The notes: generated by a model from the letters alone, not told the origin. Counted from the stretch's first letter, positions 33,356 to 42,310 are shown. The stretch: 64,000 bases of DNA from Streptomyces sp. NRRL B-24484 (GCF_000717715.1 NZ_JOAI01000016.1:62001-126000); one strand, 5' to 3'. Made by a program: numbers and translations.

Positions 33356-34951
33356 TCAGCCCGTGGCCGGGGTGACGGTGCGGCGGAGTTCGCGCTTGAG
33401 GACCTTCAGGCTGGGGCCGAGCGGGAGTTCGGCGACGATCTCGACCTGGCGCGGGTACTTGTGCCGGCCGAGGCGCTCGGACGCCCAGGCGGTGATCTCG
33501 GCGGGGGAGGGCGGGTCGGCCGGGTCGACGGGGACGACGACCGCGCAGACCTCCTCGCCGTGCCGGGGGTGCGGCAGGCCGATCACCGCGACCCGGGCGA
33601 TCGCCGGGTGCCGCAGCAGCACGTCCTCGACCTCGCTCGGGTAGACGTTGAAGCCACCGCGGATCACCACGTCCTTCGTCCGGTCGACCACGGTGAGGAA
33701 GCCGTCCGCGTCGAGGGTGCCGAGGTCGCCGGTGCGGAACCAGCCGTCCGCCGTCGCCTCGGCGGTCGCCTCCGGCAGGCCGTGGTAGCCGGCGAAGACG
33801 TTGTGGCCGCGGACGACGATCTCGCCGATGTCCCCGGTGGGCAGCAGCTCCAGCGGCCCGGTGCCGGGCCGGGCGATCTCGACCTCGACGCCCCAGATCC
33901 GGTGGCCCACGGTGCCCGCCCGGCGGCCGAAGTGCGGCTGGTTCACCGCCGCGGTCGGCGAGGTCTCGGAGAGCCCGTACCCCTCGAAGACGGGGGCGCC
34001 GAGGTGCTCCTCGACGCCTTCCAGCACGGCGAGCGGCAGGGCTGCGCCGCCGGAGACGCACATCCGCAGCGCCAGCCCCTCGGGGCGCCGGCGGGCGGCC
34101 GCCTCGACCAGCGCCGCGTACATGGTGGGCACGCCGTGGAAGACCGTCGCCCGGTGGCGGACCATCAGTTCCAGCGCCCGCTCCGGCCGGAACCGTCCCA
34201 TCAGGACGAGCGTGGCACCGACCCGGAAGGTCGTGTTCATCGCGACCGTCTGGCCGTACGCGTGGAACAGCGGCAGGCAGCCGAGCACCACGTCGTCCGG
34301 GGTGACGTCGTTGGCGTCGAAGGCGTTGACGACCGCGTTCATCACCAGGTTGAGCTGGGTGAGCACGGCGCCCTTGGACCGTCCGGTGGTGCCGCTGGTG
34401 TACAGCAGCACGGCCGGGTCCGCCGGCTGCCGGGTGGCGTAGCTGCGCAGCGGGGCGGCCGTGGTGTCCTCCAGCCGCGGCAGGACGCCCTGCCAGCCCG
34501 GATCGGCCGCGGGCTCCCCGGCGGCGGGATCCGCGGGCTCCGGCTCCGCGGCCGCGCCGCCGACGCCGACGCCGACCGCGGGGATCCCGGCCAGCCAGGC
34601 GGCCTCGGCGCCCGCCCCGGCGAGGGTGCGGTCGACGAGCAGCAGCCGGGCGCCGCTGTCCTGCAGGACGAACGCGGCCTCGGCGGGGGTGAGCAGCAGG
34701 TGGACGGGGACGACGACCGCACCGGCGGCGAGGATCGCGTAGTAGGCGCGCGGGAACTCGACGGTGTTGGGCACCATCAGGGCGACCCGGTCGCCCGGGC
34801 GGACGCCGAGCGCGGTCAGCGCGCCGCCGCGGGCGAGCGCACCGGCCCACAGCTCGGCGTAGGTCTCGTGCAGCGGGCCGTCGATCACGGCGGTGCGGTC
34901 GGGGTACCGGCGGGCGGCCTCGGCGAGGACGCAGGCGAGGGAGAGCGACAC
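33356..34951 (-). CDS. Acyl-CoA ligase (AMP-forming)
   Basis: This 531-residue ANL-superfamily enzyme activates a carboxylic acid with ATP and joins it to CoA. Motifs in order: LLYTSGTTGRSKGAVLTQLN (phosphate loop, near 187), YGLSETSP near 307, WFRTGDLGTLDADGFLTVVD near 402, DVVIRGGFNVYPSEVE near 425, and a C-terminal catalytic Lys in GPSLKVLKRELRR (near 520). The GTG start at 34951 is preceded by AAAGG; the much longer open frame upstream is a shadow. It is the last gene of the LIV-type importer operon, separated by 116 bases that contain a tandem repeat. I infer that the importer delivers the acid this enzyme activates, perhaps a medium-chain or aromatic acid. Confidence 0.92.
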   Translation of the reverse strand: MSLSLACVLAEAARRYPDRTAVIDGPLHETYAELWAGALARGGALTALGVRPGDRVALMVPNTVEFPRAYYAILAAGAVVVPVHLLLTPAEAAFVLQDSGARLLLVDRTLAGAGAEAAWLAGIPAVGVGVGGAAAEPEPADPAAGEPAADPGWQGVLPRLEDTTAAPLRSYATRQPADPAVLLYTSGTTGRSKGAVLTQLNLVMNAVVNAFDANDVTPDDVVLGCLPLFHAYGQTVAMNTTFRVGATLVLMGRFRPERALELMVRHRATVFHGVPTMYAALVEAAARRRPEGLALRMCVSGGAALPLAVLEGVEEHLGAPVFEGYGLSETSPTAAVNQPHFGRRAGTVGHRIWGVEVEIARPGTGPLELLPTGDIGEIVVRGHNVFAGYHGLPEATAEATADGWFRTGDLGTLDADGFLTVVDRTKDVVIRGGFNVYPSEVEDVLLRHPAIARVAVIGLPHPRHGEEVCAVVVPVDPADPPSPAEITAWASERLGRHKYPRQVEIVAELPLGPSLKVLKRELRRTVTPATG

Positions 34952-34970
34952 GGGGCTGGCACCTTTCGTC

Positions 34971-35002
34971 GGTCGGGCGGTCGGGCGGTCGGGCGGTCGG
35001 GC
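34971..35002 (-). repeat. Four tandem copies of an 8-bp unit
   Basis: GGTCGGGC is repeated four times without change (34971-35002) in the 116-base gap between the substrate-binding protein gene and the ligase gene. The unit length is not a multiple of three and the repeat is non-coding. It may vary between strains by slippage and alter spacing or a transcript structure. Confidence 0.9.
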
Positions 35003-35067
35003 AGGAGGGGATTCGGCAGCAGGGACCGGGGCGGCCGGGCCGGTCGGCCCGGCCGCCCCGGGCGGGC

Positions 35068-36324
35068 TCAGCCCTTGGGCAGCGGGTAGCCGCGGGTGGC
35101 CGCGACCTCGTGGGCGGGCTCGACGACGGCCAGTCCGCCCGTGGCCGACTTGGCGGGCCTGAGGATGAACGAGCCGTACGCCGAGGGCTTCGCGGCGTCG
35201 GTGAAGTCCAGCGGCACGTCCAGGACGTTGAGCGCCTTCTGGCTGCGGTGGGCGGCCACGATGCCCTCGCGGGTGAGGTCCTTGGCGGTGCAGGCGTTGC
35301 TGAGGGCCTCGGCGGCGACCTGGGCGGCCACCCAGCCGCTGACCACGCCGCTGTCCACCGGCGCGCCCGGGTACTTCGCCTGGTAGTCCTGCACCAGCTG
35401 GCGCATCCGGGAGGTGTCGGCGCTGGGCGCCGGATAGCCGCTCACCAGGTAGAACATCTTCTCCAGGGCCGGGGCGGCGGCGCTGTCCAGCAGCTGCGGG
35501 GCGAAGCCGGGGGCGGAGCCCACCACCGGCACGGTGAGGCCCTGGGCCGCGGCCAGACCGACCAGCGAGGCGGACTGCTTGGGCCCGGCGCTGACCAGGA
35601 TCGCCTTCACCCCGGCCTGCTTGAGCGCGGTGACCTGGGCGCCGAGGTCGGTGTCGGTGGCCTTGATCTTCTGGCCGACGACGGTGTAGCCGTGCTGCTT
35701 CGCCGCGTACTCGGCGCCGGCGAGGGCGTTCTCGCCGTACTCGCCCTCGAAGTAGACGTGGCCGATCCTGTCGCCCGCGGCCAGTCCGGCCTTGCGGGTC
35801 AGGAAGTCCACCGCGTTGATCATGTCGATGTCGTAGGTGGGGCCCACCACCTGGATGTAGTTCTGGCCGAGCAGGGTGGAGGACCAGCCGAGCGGCAGGG
35901 TGAGGATCTTCTTGCTCTCGATCTCCTGCTTGAGCGCGGCGACCACCGGCGAGCCGATCACCTGGGTGAGCATCGCCGAGTCGGGCTCGATCTCGGCGAA
36001 GGCGGCGACGCCCTTCTGCACGTCGTAGCCGTGGTCCTTGACCTTGATCTCGACCTTGCGGCCGCAGATGCCGCCGACCTTGTTGGTCTGTTCCACCCAC
36101 AGCTGCTGGGCGTTGACGATGCTCTTGCCGAGCGAGGCGTAGACGCCGCTGAGGTCGGTGAGGGCGCCGAGGGTGATGGTCGTCCCGGTGACGCCGGGGC
36201 CCATCTTCACGCCGTCCTCGCCGACCCGGTCGGAGGAGGTGTCGGCCTTGGTGCTGCAGCCGGTCGCGGTGAGCGCGAGGACGGCGAGGGCGGCGGCGGA
36301 TCTGAGCAGTCTGCGGTCGGTCAC
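35068..36324 (-). CDS. Substrate-binding lipoprotein of a branched-chain-amino-acid-type ABC importer
   Basis: This is a 418-residue periplasmic-binding-type protein (type 1 fold). A signal peptide with lipobox ALTATGC places Cys23 as the lipid anchor. The family features are GTTITLGALTDLSGVYASLG (about 48-67), the first ligand-loop region, YFEGEYGENALAG near 193, and TDLGAQVTALKQAGVKAIL near 227. It would capture the ligand outside the membrane and hand it to the two permeases. The GTG start overlaps the stop of the livM-like gene (GTGA), implying tight coupling. Despite the family name, many such proteins bind aromatic or aliphatic acids; the acyl-CoA ligase next door points that way. Confidence 0.92.
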   Translation of the reverse strand: MTDRRLLRSAAALAVLALTATGCSTKADTSSDRVGEDGVKMGPGVTGTTITLGALTDLSGVYASLGKSIVNAQQLWVEQTNKVGGICGRKVEIKVKDHGYDVQKGVAAFAEIEPDSAMLTQVIGSPVVAALKQEIESKKILTLPLGWSSTLLGQNYIQVVGPTYDIDMINAVDFLTRKAGLAAGDRIGHVYFEGEYGENALAGAEYAAKQHGYTVVGQKIKATDTDLGAQVTALKQAGVKAILVSAGPKQSASLVGLAAAQGLTVPVVGSAPGFAPQLLDSAAAPALEKMFYLVSGYPAPSADTSRMRQLVQDYQAKYPGAPVDSGVVSGWVAAQVAAEALSNACTAKDLTREGIVAAHRSQKALNVLDVPLDFTDAAKPSAYGSFILRPAKSATGGLAVVEPAHEVAATRGYPLPKG

Positions 36325-37478
36325 GGGGCGGGCTCCTTGCCGGGCGAGGGACGGGTGGTGGTGCGGGGGACGAGTACGGGAGGGGGTGCCGCGGGCGCGG
36401 CGGCCGGTGCGGGCCGCGGCCGGTACCGGCGGGCCAGGCCCGCCAGTCCGTCCGGGGCGAGGGTGAGGATCAGGACGACGGCCGCGCCGTACAGGTAGCG
36501 GGCGGCCTCGCCGGGGGTCGCGCCGAAGGCGTCCGAGCCCGCGGGGGCGATCAGCGGCAGCCGGTCCGCGTACACGGTGAGCACCTGCGGGAGCAGCGAG
36601 ACGAGGACGGCCGCGGCGGCCGCGCCGCCGACCGAGCCCAGCCCGCCGATCACGATCATCGCGAGGAAGTCGATCGACAGGGCGAGCCCGAAGTGGTCGG
36701 GCACCACCCGCTTGAAGGCCAGCGCGGTGAGCGCCCCGCCGGCCCCCGCGTACAGGCAGGAGACGGTGAACGCGGCGCAGCGGTATCGGGCGACCGGCAC
36801 GCCCATCACGGCGGCCGCCGTGCCGCTGTCCCGCAGTGCGGCCAACGCCCGCCCGGGGCGGCCCTGTTGCAGGTTGCGGGCGGTGAACAGGCCGAGCGCG
36901 ACCAGGGCCAGCCCGAGGTACCAGAGCCGTTCGAGGCCGCCGAAGGGCACGCCGAGCACGGCCAGTCCGCGCGGCGAGGCGTCGCTGAACGAGAAGCCGA
37001 AGAGCTCCATCGGCTCGACCGGCCGGCCGTTGAAACCGCCGGTGACGCTGCGGGAGTCGAGCAGCACGTGCTGTCCGAGGAAGACCAGGGCGAGGGTGGC
37101 CACACCCAGGTACATTCCGCGCAGCCGGCCGGCGATCGGGCTGAACACCGCGCCCGCGGCGCCGGCCAGCGCGATCGCGAGGACGAGGGCGAGCAGCGGC
37201 GGCAGGCCGAGTCCGGTGAGCCGGGACGGGCCGCTGCCGGACGCCCCGCCGGAGAACCAGACGTAGCCGTACGCGCCGACCGCGAGGAAGAAGGAGTGGC
37301 CGAGCGAGAGCTGCCCGGCGGTGCCGGTGAGCAGCCCGAGGCCGATCGCGCCGAGCACGGCGGCCATCGCGAACAGGCCGCTCTGCAGCCAGAATCCGTC
37401 CGCGTAGAAGGGCAGGGCGAGCAGGACGAGGACGCCCGCGGCGGCCGCGGCGCGGCGCCCGGTGAGCAGCTCAGACAC
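36321..37478 (-). CDS. LivM-like permease
   Basis: This is a 385-residue integral membrane protein of the branched-chain amino acid permease family, with about 9-10 hydrophobic helices. Family features are LLTGTAGQLSLGHSFFLAVGAYGYV near 48, and the late cytoplasmic EAA-like loop LAALRDSGTAAAVMGVPVARYR near 213. FTVSCLYAGAGGALTALAF follows it. GTG 37478 overlaps the end of the livH-like gene by 8 bases. It pairs with LivH to form the translocation path. The C-terminal tail (about 360-385) is disordered and Pro/Ala-rich. Confidence 0.9.
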   Translation of the reverse strand: MSELLTGRRAAAAAGVLVLLALPFYADGFWLQSGLFAMAAVLGAIGLGLLTGTAGQLSLGHSFFLAVGAYGYVWFSGGASGSGPSRLTGLGLPPLLALVLAIALAGAAGAVFSPIAGRLRGMYLGVATLALVFLGQHVLLDSRSVTGGFNGRPVEPMELFGFSFSDASPRGLAVLGVPFGGLERLWYLGLALVALGLFTARNLQQGRPGRALAALRDSGTAAAVMGVPVARYRCAAFTVSCLYAGAGGALTALAFKRVVPDHFGLALSIDFLAMIVIGGLGSVGGAAAAAVLVSLLPQVLTVYADRLPLIAPAGSDAFGATPGEAARYLYGAAVVLILTLAPDGLAGLARRYRPRPAPAAAPAAPPPVLVPRTTTRPSPGKEPAP

Positions 37479-38361
37479 GGACGGCCTCCTTCGAACCGAG
37501 CAGCCCCGAGGGGCGCACCAGCAGGACGGCGACCATCACCAGGTAGGGGGCGATGCCGGGCAGTCCCGCGCCGAAGGCGCCGAACGCGTCCTGGTAGCCG
37601 GTGGCGAGGGCGCCGGCCAGGCCGATGGCGAGGCTGCCGGCCAGGGCGCCGGCCGCCGAGTCCAGGCCGCCGAGGATCGCCGCGGGGAAGGCGGCGAGCG
37701 CGAGTTGGCCGGTCGAGCGGTCCAGGCCCGGCGCGGGGAAGGCGGCCAGGAAGACCGCGGCGACGGCGGCCAGCGCACCGGCCGCGCACCAGGCGGTCAG
37801 CCGCATCCGGCCGAGCCGCACGCCCATCAGCGCGGCGGCCTCCTCGTCGGCGGAGGCGGCCCGCATCGCCAGCCCCCAGCGGGTCCAGCGGAAGGCGGCG
37901 AAGACCGCCCCGATCAGGGCGACGGAGACGGCGATCCCGGCGAGCCGGGCCTCGGCGGCGTGCACCCCGCCGATCCGGACCACGGCCGAGCCCCACGGGT
38001 CGCCGGTGGCCAGGTAGTCGGCGCCGATCGCCCGGGCGAGTGCGGTCAGCAGCACCAGGTCGGCGCCGATGGTGAGGATGGTCGCGACGTGCGCGCCCGC
38101 GCCGCGGAGCCCGCGGGCGGTGAGCAGGTGGAGCAGGCCGGAGGCGGCCGCCGCGGCGGCCGCGCCGAGCAGCACGGCGAGCGGGAAGCCGACCGCGCCG
38201 TGCGTGGCGGTGACCACCCAGCCGCCGAGCAGCAGCACCGAGCCGTGCGCGAAGTTCATCACCCCGGAGGCCTTGAAGACGAGGGTGAAGCCCAGGGCGA
38301 CCAGGGCGTACACCGAGCCGAGGGCGATCCCGTCGAGCAGCGTTCCGACGAGCAGGGTCAT
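37471..38361 (-). CDS. LivH-like permease
   Basis: This 296-residue membrane protein has about eight helices and the LivH hallmarks LLDGIALGSVYALVALGFTL (near 7-26) and FKASGVMNFAHGSVLLLGGW (near 30-49). The EAA-like cytoplasmic loop is MRAASADEEAAALMGVRLGR near 169. ATG 38361 overlaps the stop of the livG-like gene (ATGA). It acts together with LivM. Confidence 0.92.
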   Translation of the reverse strand: MTLLVGTLLDGIALGSVYALVALGFTLVFKASGVMNFAHGSVLLLGGWVVTATHGAVGFPLAVLLGAAAAAAASGLLHLLTARGLRGAGAHVATILTIGADLVLLTALARAIGADYLATGDPWGSAVVRIGGVHAAEARLAGIAVSVALIGAVFAAFRWTRWGLAMRAASADEEAAALMGVRLGRMRLTAWCAAGALAAVAAVFLAAFPAPGLDRSTGQLALAAFPAAILGGLDSAAGALAGSLAIGLAGALATGYQDAFGAFGAGLPGIAPYLVMVAVLLVRPSGLLGSKEAVRV

Positions 38362-39140
38362 GCTGCTCCCTCCTGTCCGAGGTAGGCGCGGAGCACCGCC
38401 GGGTCCTGCTGGACGGCCTCCGGGGTGCCGTCGGCGATCCGGCGGCCGAAGTCCAGGACGGTGACGGTGTCGGCGAGCCGCATGACCATCCCCATGTCGT
38501 GCTCGACCAGCAGGACGGAGATGCCGAGGGCGGCCCGGATCGCGGCGATCGTGCCGGCCATGTCCAGGCGTTCGGCGGGGTTCATCCCGGCCACCGGCTC
38601 GTCGAGCAGCAGCAGCCCCGGTTCGGCGCAGAGCGCCCGGGCCAGCTCGACCCGCTTGCGCACGCCGTACGGCAGCCCGCCCACCGGCTGGTCGAAGTGG
38701 GCCTCCAGGCCGAGGAACCCGGCGATCTCGGCGGCCCGGGCGCGGTGCCGCCGCTGCTCGCGGACGGCACCCGGCAGGCGCAGCGCGGTGGCGGCGAATC
38801 CGGCCCGGGTGAGCCGGTGCCGGCCGAGCATCAGGTTGTCGGCGACGGTGCCCGCGGTGAGCACGATGTTCTGGAAGGTCCGGGCGATGCCGAGCCCGGT
38901 GACGGCGTGCGGCGGCATCCCGGTGATCTCCCGCCCGCCGTAGGCGACACTGCCGGAGGCGGCCCGGTACACGCCGGAGAGCACGTTGAAGCAGGTGGAC
39001 TTGCCGGCGCCGTTCGGGCCGATCAGGGCGTGCACGGTGCCCGGTTCGACGGTGAACGAGACGTCGTCGAGCGCGGTGAGGCCGGCGAACCGGACGGTGA
39101 TGCCGCGGACCTCCAGCCGGGCGGCGGCGGGGGCGGTCAT
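38358..39140 (-). CDS. LivG-like ATP-binding protein
   Basis: This 260-residue ABC ATPase has Walker A IGPNGAGKS (near 40-48), a signature region PYGVRKRVELARALC that replaces the canonical LSGGQ, and Walker B LLLLDEPVAGMNP. The HDMGMVMRLADTV switch segment follows. The Asn in AGMNP after Walker B is typical of LivG. The start is ATG 39140, overlapping the livF-like stop (ATGA); the long upstream frame is shadow. It forms a heterodimer with LivF. Confidence 0.92.
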   Translation of the reverse strand: MTAPAAARLEVRGITVRFAGLTALDDVSFTVEPGTVHALIGPNGAGKSTCFNVLSGVYRAASGSVAYGGREITGMPPHAVTGLGIARTFQNIVLTAGTVADNLMLGRHRLTRAGFAATALRLPGAVREQRRHRARAAEIAGFLGLEAHFDQPVGGLPYGVRKRVELARALCAEPGLLLLDEPVAGMNPAERLDMAGTIAAIRAALGISVLLVEHDMGMVMRLADTVTVLDFGRRIADGTPEAVQQDPAVLRAYLGQEGAA

Positions 39141-39949
39141 GCCGTCCACCTGCGCAGCTCCCGGACGGGCGGACGGGCTGCGGACGGGCCGTCCTCCTCG
39201 GCGGCGCCGAGGTAGAGCCGGCGGACCTCGTCGCCGGCGGCGAGCTCCGCGGCGGTGCCCTCCAGCCGGACGAGCCCGTTCTCCAGCACCAGCGCCCGGT
39301 GCGCGACGGCGAGGGCCATCGCGGTGTTCTGCTCGACCAGCAGCACCGAGGTGCCCTGCCGGTTGATCTCCTGCACGATCGCGCCGATCTGCCGCACCAT
39401 CCGCGGGGCCAGGCCGAGCGAGGGCTCGTCCAGCAGCAGCACGCGGGGATCGGCCATCAGCGCGCGTCCGATCGCGAGCATCTGCTGCTCGCCGCCGGAC
39501 ATCAGGCCGGCCCGCTGGCGGCGGCGCTCGGCCAGCACCGGCAGCAGGGCGAAGACCCGCTCGCGGGCCTCCCGCCGGGTCGCGGCGCCGCGGCGGCCGC
39601 GGCCGAGCTCGCCGGCCCGCAGGTTCTCCTCGACCGTGAGGTCGGCGAACACCCGCCTGCCCTCGGGGACCTGGACGACGCCGGCGCGCACGGCCAGGGC
39701 CGCGTCCTCCGCCAGCGGGCGGCCGTCGACCGCGACCGTCCCGGCGGTGACCGCGCCCCGGTGCAGGCCGAGGGTGCCGGAGACGGCCCGCAGCAGGGTG
39801 CTCTTGCCGGCCCCGTTGGCGCCGAGGACGGCGGTGATCCGCCCGGCCGGGAGGTCCAGCGAGACCCCGCGCAGCGCCCGGACGGCGCGCCCGTAGGCGA
39901 CGTGCAGATTCTCGACGGTCAGCGCGCTCGACCGCTCGGGTGGGCTCAT
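39137..39949 (-). CDS. LivF-like ATP-binding protein, first gene of the importer operon
   Basis: This 270-residue ABC ATPase has Walker A GANGAGKS (near 40-47), VQVPEGRRVFADLTVEENL near 89 (a LivF hallmark), signature LMSGGEQQMLAIGRAL and Walker B LLLDEPSLGLAP. ATG 39949 follows AAGGAG at 5 bases, so this is the likely operon head. All four downstream junctions overlap by 4-8 bases. The C-terminal tail is longer than usual (EEDGPSAARPPVREL). Confidence 0.92.
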   Translation of the reverse strand: MSPPERSSALTVENLHVAYGRAVRALRGVSLDLPAGRITAVLGANGAGKSTLLRAVSGTLGLHRGAVTAGTVAVDGRPLAEDAALAVRAGVVQVPEGRRVFADLTVEENLRAGELGRGRRGAATRREARERVFALLPVLAERRRQRAGLMSGGEQQMLAIGRALMADPRVLLLDEPSLGLAPRMVRQIGAIVQEINRQGTSVLLVEQNTAMALAVAHRALVLENGLVRLEGTAAELAAGDEVRRLYLGAAEEDGPSAARPPVRELRRWTA

Positions 39950-40252
39950 GGTGCTCCTTGCGTCCGAGTGCCGGGCCGCGCACACGGGGCAGCAGCCGCT
40001 CGGGAGGGTGGGAAGCTCGGGCGACGAGGGCGTCTGCCCGGTTCTGGGTGAGCGGCAGGACACCACGGCGGCCGAGCGCCGGTCCATGGCGGGCGGGGCA
40101 CGCGTTGCGGCTGCACAGTGCCCGGCGGGCCGCGTTGTGAGCTCGACCAGTACCGGCGGCCGGGGGCGGCGCGAGCGGTCCGGGAGCGGGGAGAGTGCAC
40201 GGCAGGTCCGCCGCCGGGGCTTCAGGACGGCCCCGGCGGCGGCGCCGCGGTG
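39950..40252. other. Intergenic region between the PucR gene and the importer operon
   Basis: About 300 bases, GC-rich. It must contain the promoter of the importer operon, reading leftward. I cannot pick convincing -35/-10 boxes. No clear operator palindrome is visible apart from short GC-rich complementary stretches near 40108-40140. Confidence 0.45.
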
Positions 40253-41554
40253 TCAGGACGGCAGCAGCCGGTACGCGTCCAGGGCGAGCGACAACTCGAC
40301 CAGGTGGCGGGGGTGGTTGAGGCTGCGGCCGCTCAACTGCTCGTACCGGCGCAGCCGGTTGAGCACGGTGTTGCGGTGGCAGAACAGCCGGGTGCCGGCC
40401 CGCTGCGCGGAGCCCGCGCTGTCCAGCCAGACGTCGAGTGTGCTGAGCATGGACTCGCGGTCCTGGTGGTCGAGTTCCAGGACGGCGCCGAGCGCCCGGT
40501 CGACCAGGGCGGTGCCGAAGTCGGGGAGGGAGACGACCAGGGCGGTGGGCAGCCGCTCGTGCAGCAGGGCGACGTCGCCGTCGGCGGTGCAGGTGCGCAG
40601 TGCGATGTCGGCGGAGCGCCGGGCGGCGCCGATCTCGGCGAGCTCCTCGACGACCGTGCCGATGCCGACCCGGCCGCCCCGGTGGTGGCCGAGGCAGGCC
40701 GCGACCTGGGCCGGTTCGGCGTCGCCGAGCAGGACGAGGGCGTGCTCGCCGTCGGCCCCGCGGTGCCGGACGATCCGCACGCCGGGGGGCGGTTCGGCGA
40801 GCGCCGGGTCGGCCTCGGCGGGGTGGCGGGGCGGCCCGGCCGGGCCGGCGAGCGAGGCGACCGCGTACCGGCCGCGCTCGGGGAGGTCCAGCGCGGCGGC
40901 GACGGTGGGCAGGTCGGTGATCCGGGTGGTGCCGTCGAGCAGGGCCTGCACCATGGCGCGGGCGCGTTCGCGGTGCTCGCGGGCGGTCTGGCTCTCGACC
41001 AGCCGGTAGGCCTGGGTGATCAGGTCGGAGTGCTCGTCGACGAAGCTCCAGATGCCGGCGGCGCTGTGCAGCAGCAGGTGGGCGTCGTCCGGCTCGCGGC
41101 GGGTGGCGGTCTCGACGAGGCGCCGCCAGACCAGGGCGCCGCCGAGCCGGAAGGCGTGCAGCAGCGCGTCGAGGGGCAGTTCGCGCTGCGCGCGGCGGGC
41201 GCCGATCCGCCAGGAGCAGAGCCGGGCGGCCTCCCAGGTGCCGGGCGGGTCGAGCAGGGTGCGCACCGAGCTCTCCAGCGAGGTGCGGACCTCCAGCCGC
41301 AGCTCCTCCGGGCCGATGGTGGCGGGGTAGGCGGGCTCCCGGGAGCTGATCTGCGCGACGAGCTCGCGGGCGAGTCCGTCGACGTCCTGCAGCAGGTGGG
41401 CGGCGGTGCGGCGGAGCAGCTGCTCGGACGCGGTGTCGGCCCGGGAGCGGACCGGCCGCCGGGCGGGGGGTTCCTCGGGCAGGCCGCGCAGCCGGGGCTT
41501 CGGGGCGTGGCCAGTCGGTGCGGCGGCGGGCGGAGCCGGGGCGGGTGGTCTCAC
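40253..41554 (-). CDS. PucR/CdaR-type transcriptional regulator
   Basis: This is a 433-residue protein with a helical N-terminal half (RsbRD-like sensing region, about 40-200), a degenerate GGDEF-like middle (about 210-330) and a C-terminal PucR helix-turn-helix. The HTH reads RLFCHRNTVLNRLRRYEQLS near 390. The start is GTG 41554, with GAGGGAG 7 bases upstream. The first ~35 residues are Pro/Ala-rich and dispensable-looking. It lies directly upstream of the importer-ligase operon on the same strand, 300 bases away, and is the natural candidate for its regulator. A perfect 15-bp palindrome lies just upstream of its own start. Confidence 0.88.
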   Translation of the reverse strand: MRPPAPAPPAAAPTGHAPKPRLRGLPEEPPARRPVRSRADTASEQLLRRTAAHLLQDVDGLARELVAQISSREPAYPATIGPEELRLEVRTSLESSVRTLLDPPGTWEAARLCSWRIGARRAQRELPLDALLHAFRLGGALVWRRLVETATRREPDDAHLLLHSAAGIWSFVDEHSDLITQAYRLVESQTAREHRERARAMVQALLDGTTRITDLPTVAAALDLPERGRYAVASLAGPAGPPRHPAEADPALAEPPPGVRIVRHRGADGEHALVLLGDAEPAQVAACLGHHRGGRVGIGTVVEELAEIGAARRSADIALRTCTADGDVALLHERLPTALVVSLPDFGTALVDRALGAVLELDHQDRESMLSTLDVWLDSAGSAQRAGTRLFCHRNTVLNRLRRYEQLSGRSLNHPRHLVELSLALDAYRLLPS

Positions 41555-41577
41555 GGGCGCTCCCTCGTCGACTTTTA

Positions 41578-41592
41578 ACTAGCAGTGCTAGT
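41578..41592. promoter_or_regulatory. Palindromic operator upstream of the PucR gene
   Basis: ACTAGCAGTGCTAGT is a perfect palindrome around a central G in an unusually AT-rich patch, 24 bases upstream of GTG 41554. The form (7-bp arms, 1-bp centre) is typical of TetR-family sites rather than PucR, so another regulator may act here. Confidence 0.6.
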
Positions 41593-41887
41593 CAAAGTCA
41601 TCCTGACCGGCCCGCACAAGGACGGCCGGCCGCCTCGGCGACAGTCGGCCGAATCGTGACCGTGCGCTTGCCGGGGCGTGACCGGCCGGGCGCCGCCGTG
41701 GCGCCCCCGTCGGCCGTCGTGGGCACCCCCCCCGACCGGCCGACACGCCGCATGCCGCGCCCGGAGTGTGATGGTATGACTCGTTCTGTCCCCTGTCCGG
41801 ACCAAGCGGCGGGGACGGGCGGTGCGGGGGCGCCGCCGTGGACCGACAGCCCGCCGGTCGGCCGGCGAACGGCTGGGACGGAGTGCC
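41593..41887. other. Intergenic region before the SHOCT-protein gene
   Basis: About 295 bases between divergent genes. Apart from the palindrome at its left edge I see no further repeat, RNA element or small gene. The stretch 41765-41790 (GTGTGATGGTATGACTCGTT) is lower in GC and may hold the promoter of the next gene. Confidence 0.45.
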
Positions 41888-42310
41888 ATGGACGACTACC
41901 CGCTGCTCAACATCTTCTGGACGATGCTGGAGCTCTTCGTCTTCATCCTCTGGTTCTTCCTGCTATTCAAGATCATCACGGACATCTTCCGCAGCAAGGA
42001 CATGGGCGGCTGGGGCAAGGCCGGCTGGACGATCTTCGTCATCCTGCTGCCGCTGATCGGCGTGCTGGTCTACCTGATCGCGCGCGGCGGCTCGATGGCC
42101 CAGCGCGATCTGGAGCAGGCGCAGCGGACGGACGAGGCGTTCCAGGCGTACATCCGCCGTGCGGCCGCCGACGGCGGCGGAGGCAGCGGGGGTGGGGGCG
42201 GTGCGGGCCCGAGCCACGCGGACCAGCTGGCCAAGCTCGCCGACCTGAAGACCACCGGCGCCATCTCCGAGGAGGAGTTCCAGAAGGCCAAGGCGAAACT
42301 GCTGGCCTGA
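41888..42310 (+). CDS. Two-helix membrane protein with PLDc_N-like and SHOCT domains
   Basis: This is a 140-residue protein. Membrane helices are at about 8-30 (FWTMLELFVFILWFFLLFKI) and 45-66. Between and after them is the PLDc_N-type pattern (IITDIFRSKDMGGWGKAGW, then IFVILLPLIGVLVYLIARG). A Gly linker (GGGGSGGGGGAGP) leads to a C-terminal SHOCT motif (LAKLADLKTTGAISEEEFQK). SHOCT segments are short oligomerisation or interaction modules. The ATG at 41888 follows GGGACGGAG-like purines. The function is unknown; the architecture is common in actinobacteria. Confidence 0.85.
   Translation: MDDYPLLNIFWTMLELFVFILWFFLLFKIITDIFRSKDMGGWGKAGWTIFVILLPLIGVLVYLIARGGSMAQRDLEQAQRTDEAFQAYIRRAAADGGGGSGGGGGAGPSHADQLAKLADLKTTGAISEEEFQKAKAKLLA

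Noticed and set aside
34971..35002. Short direct repeats considered as a CRISPR array
   Set aside because: Units are 8 bases with no spacers and no cas genes nearby.
33258..36100. A 900-residue fusion of ligase and binding protein in one frame
   Set aside because: The upstream part is an out-of-frame reading of the lipoprotein gene; the ligase has its own GTG start and ribosome-binding site at 34951.
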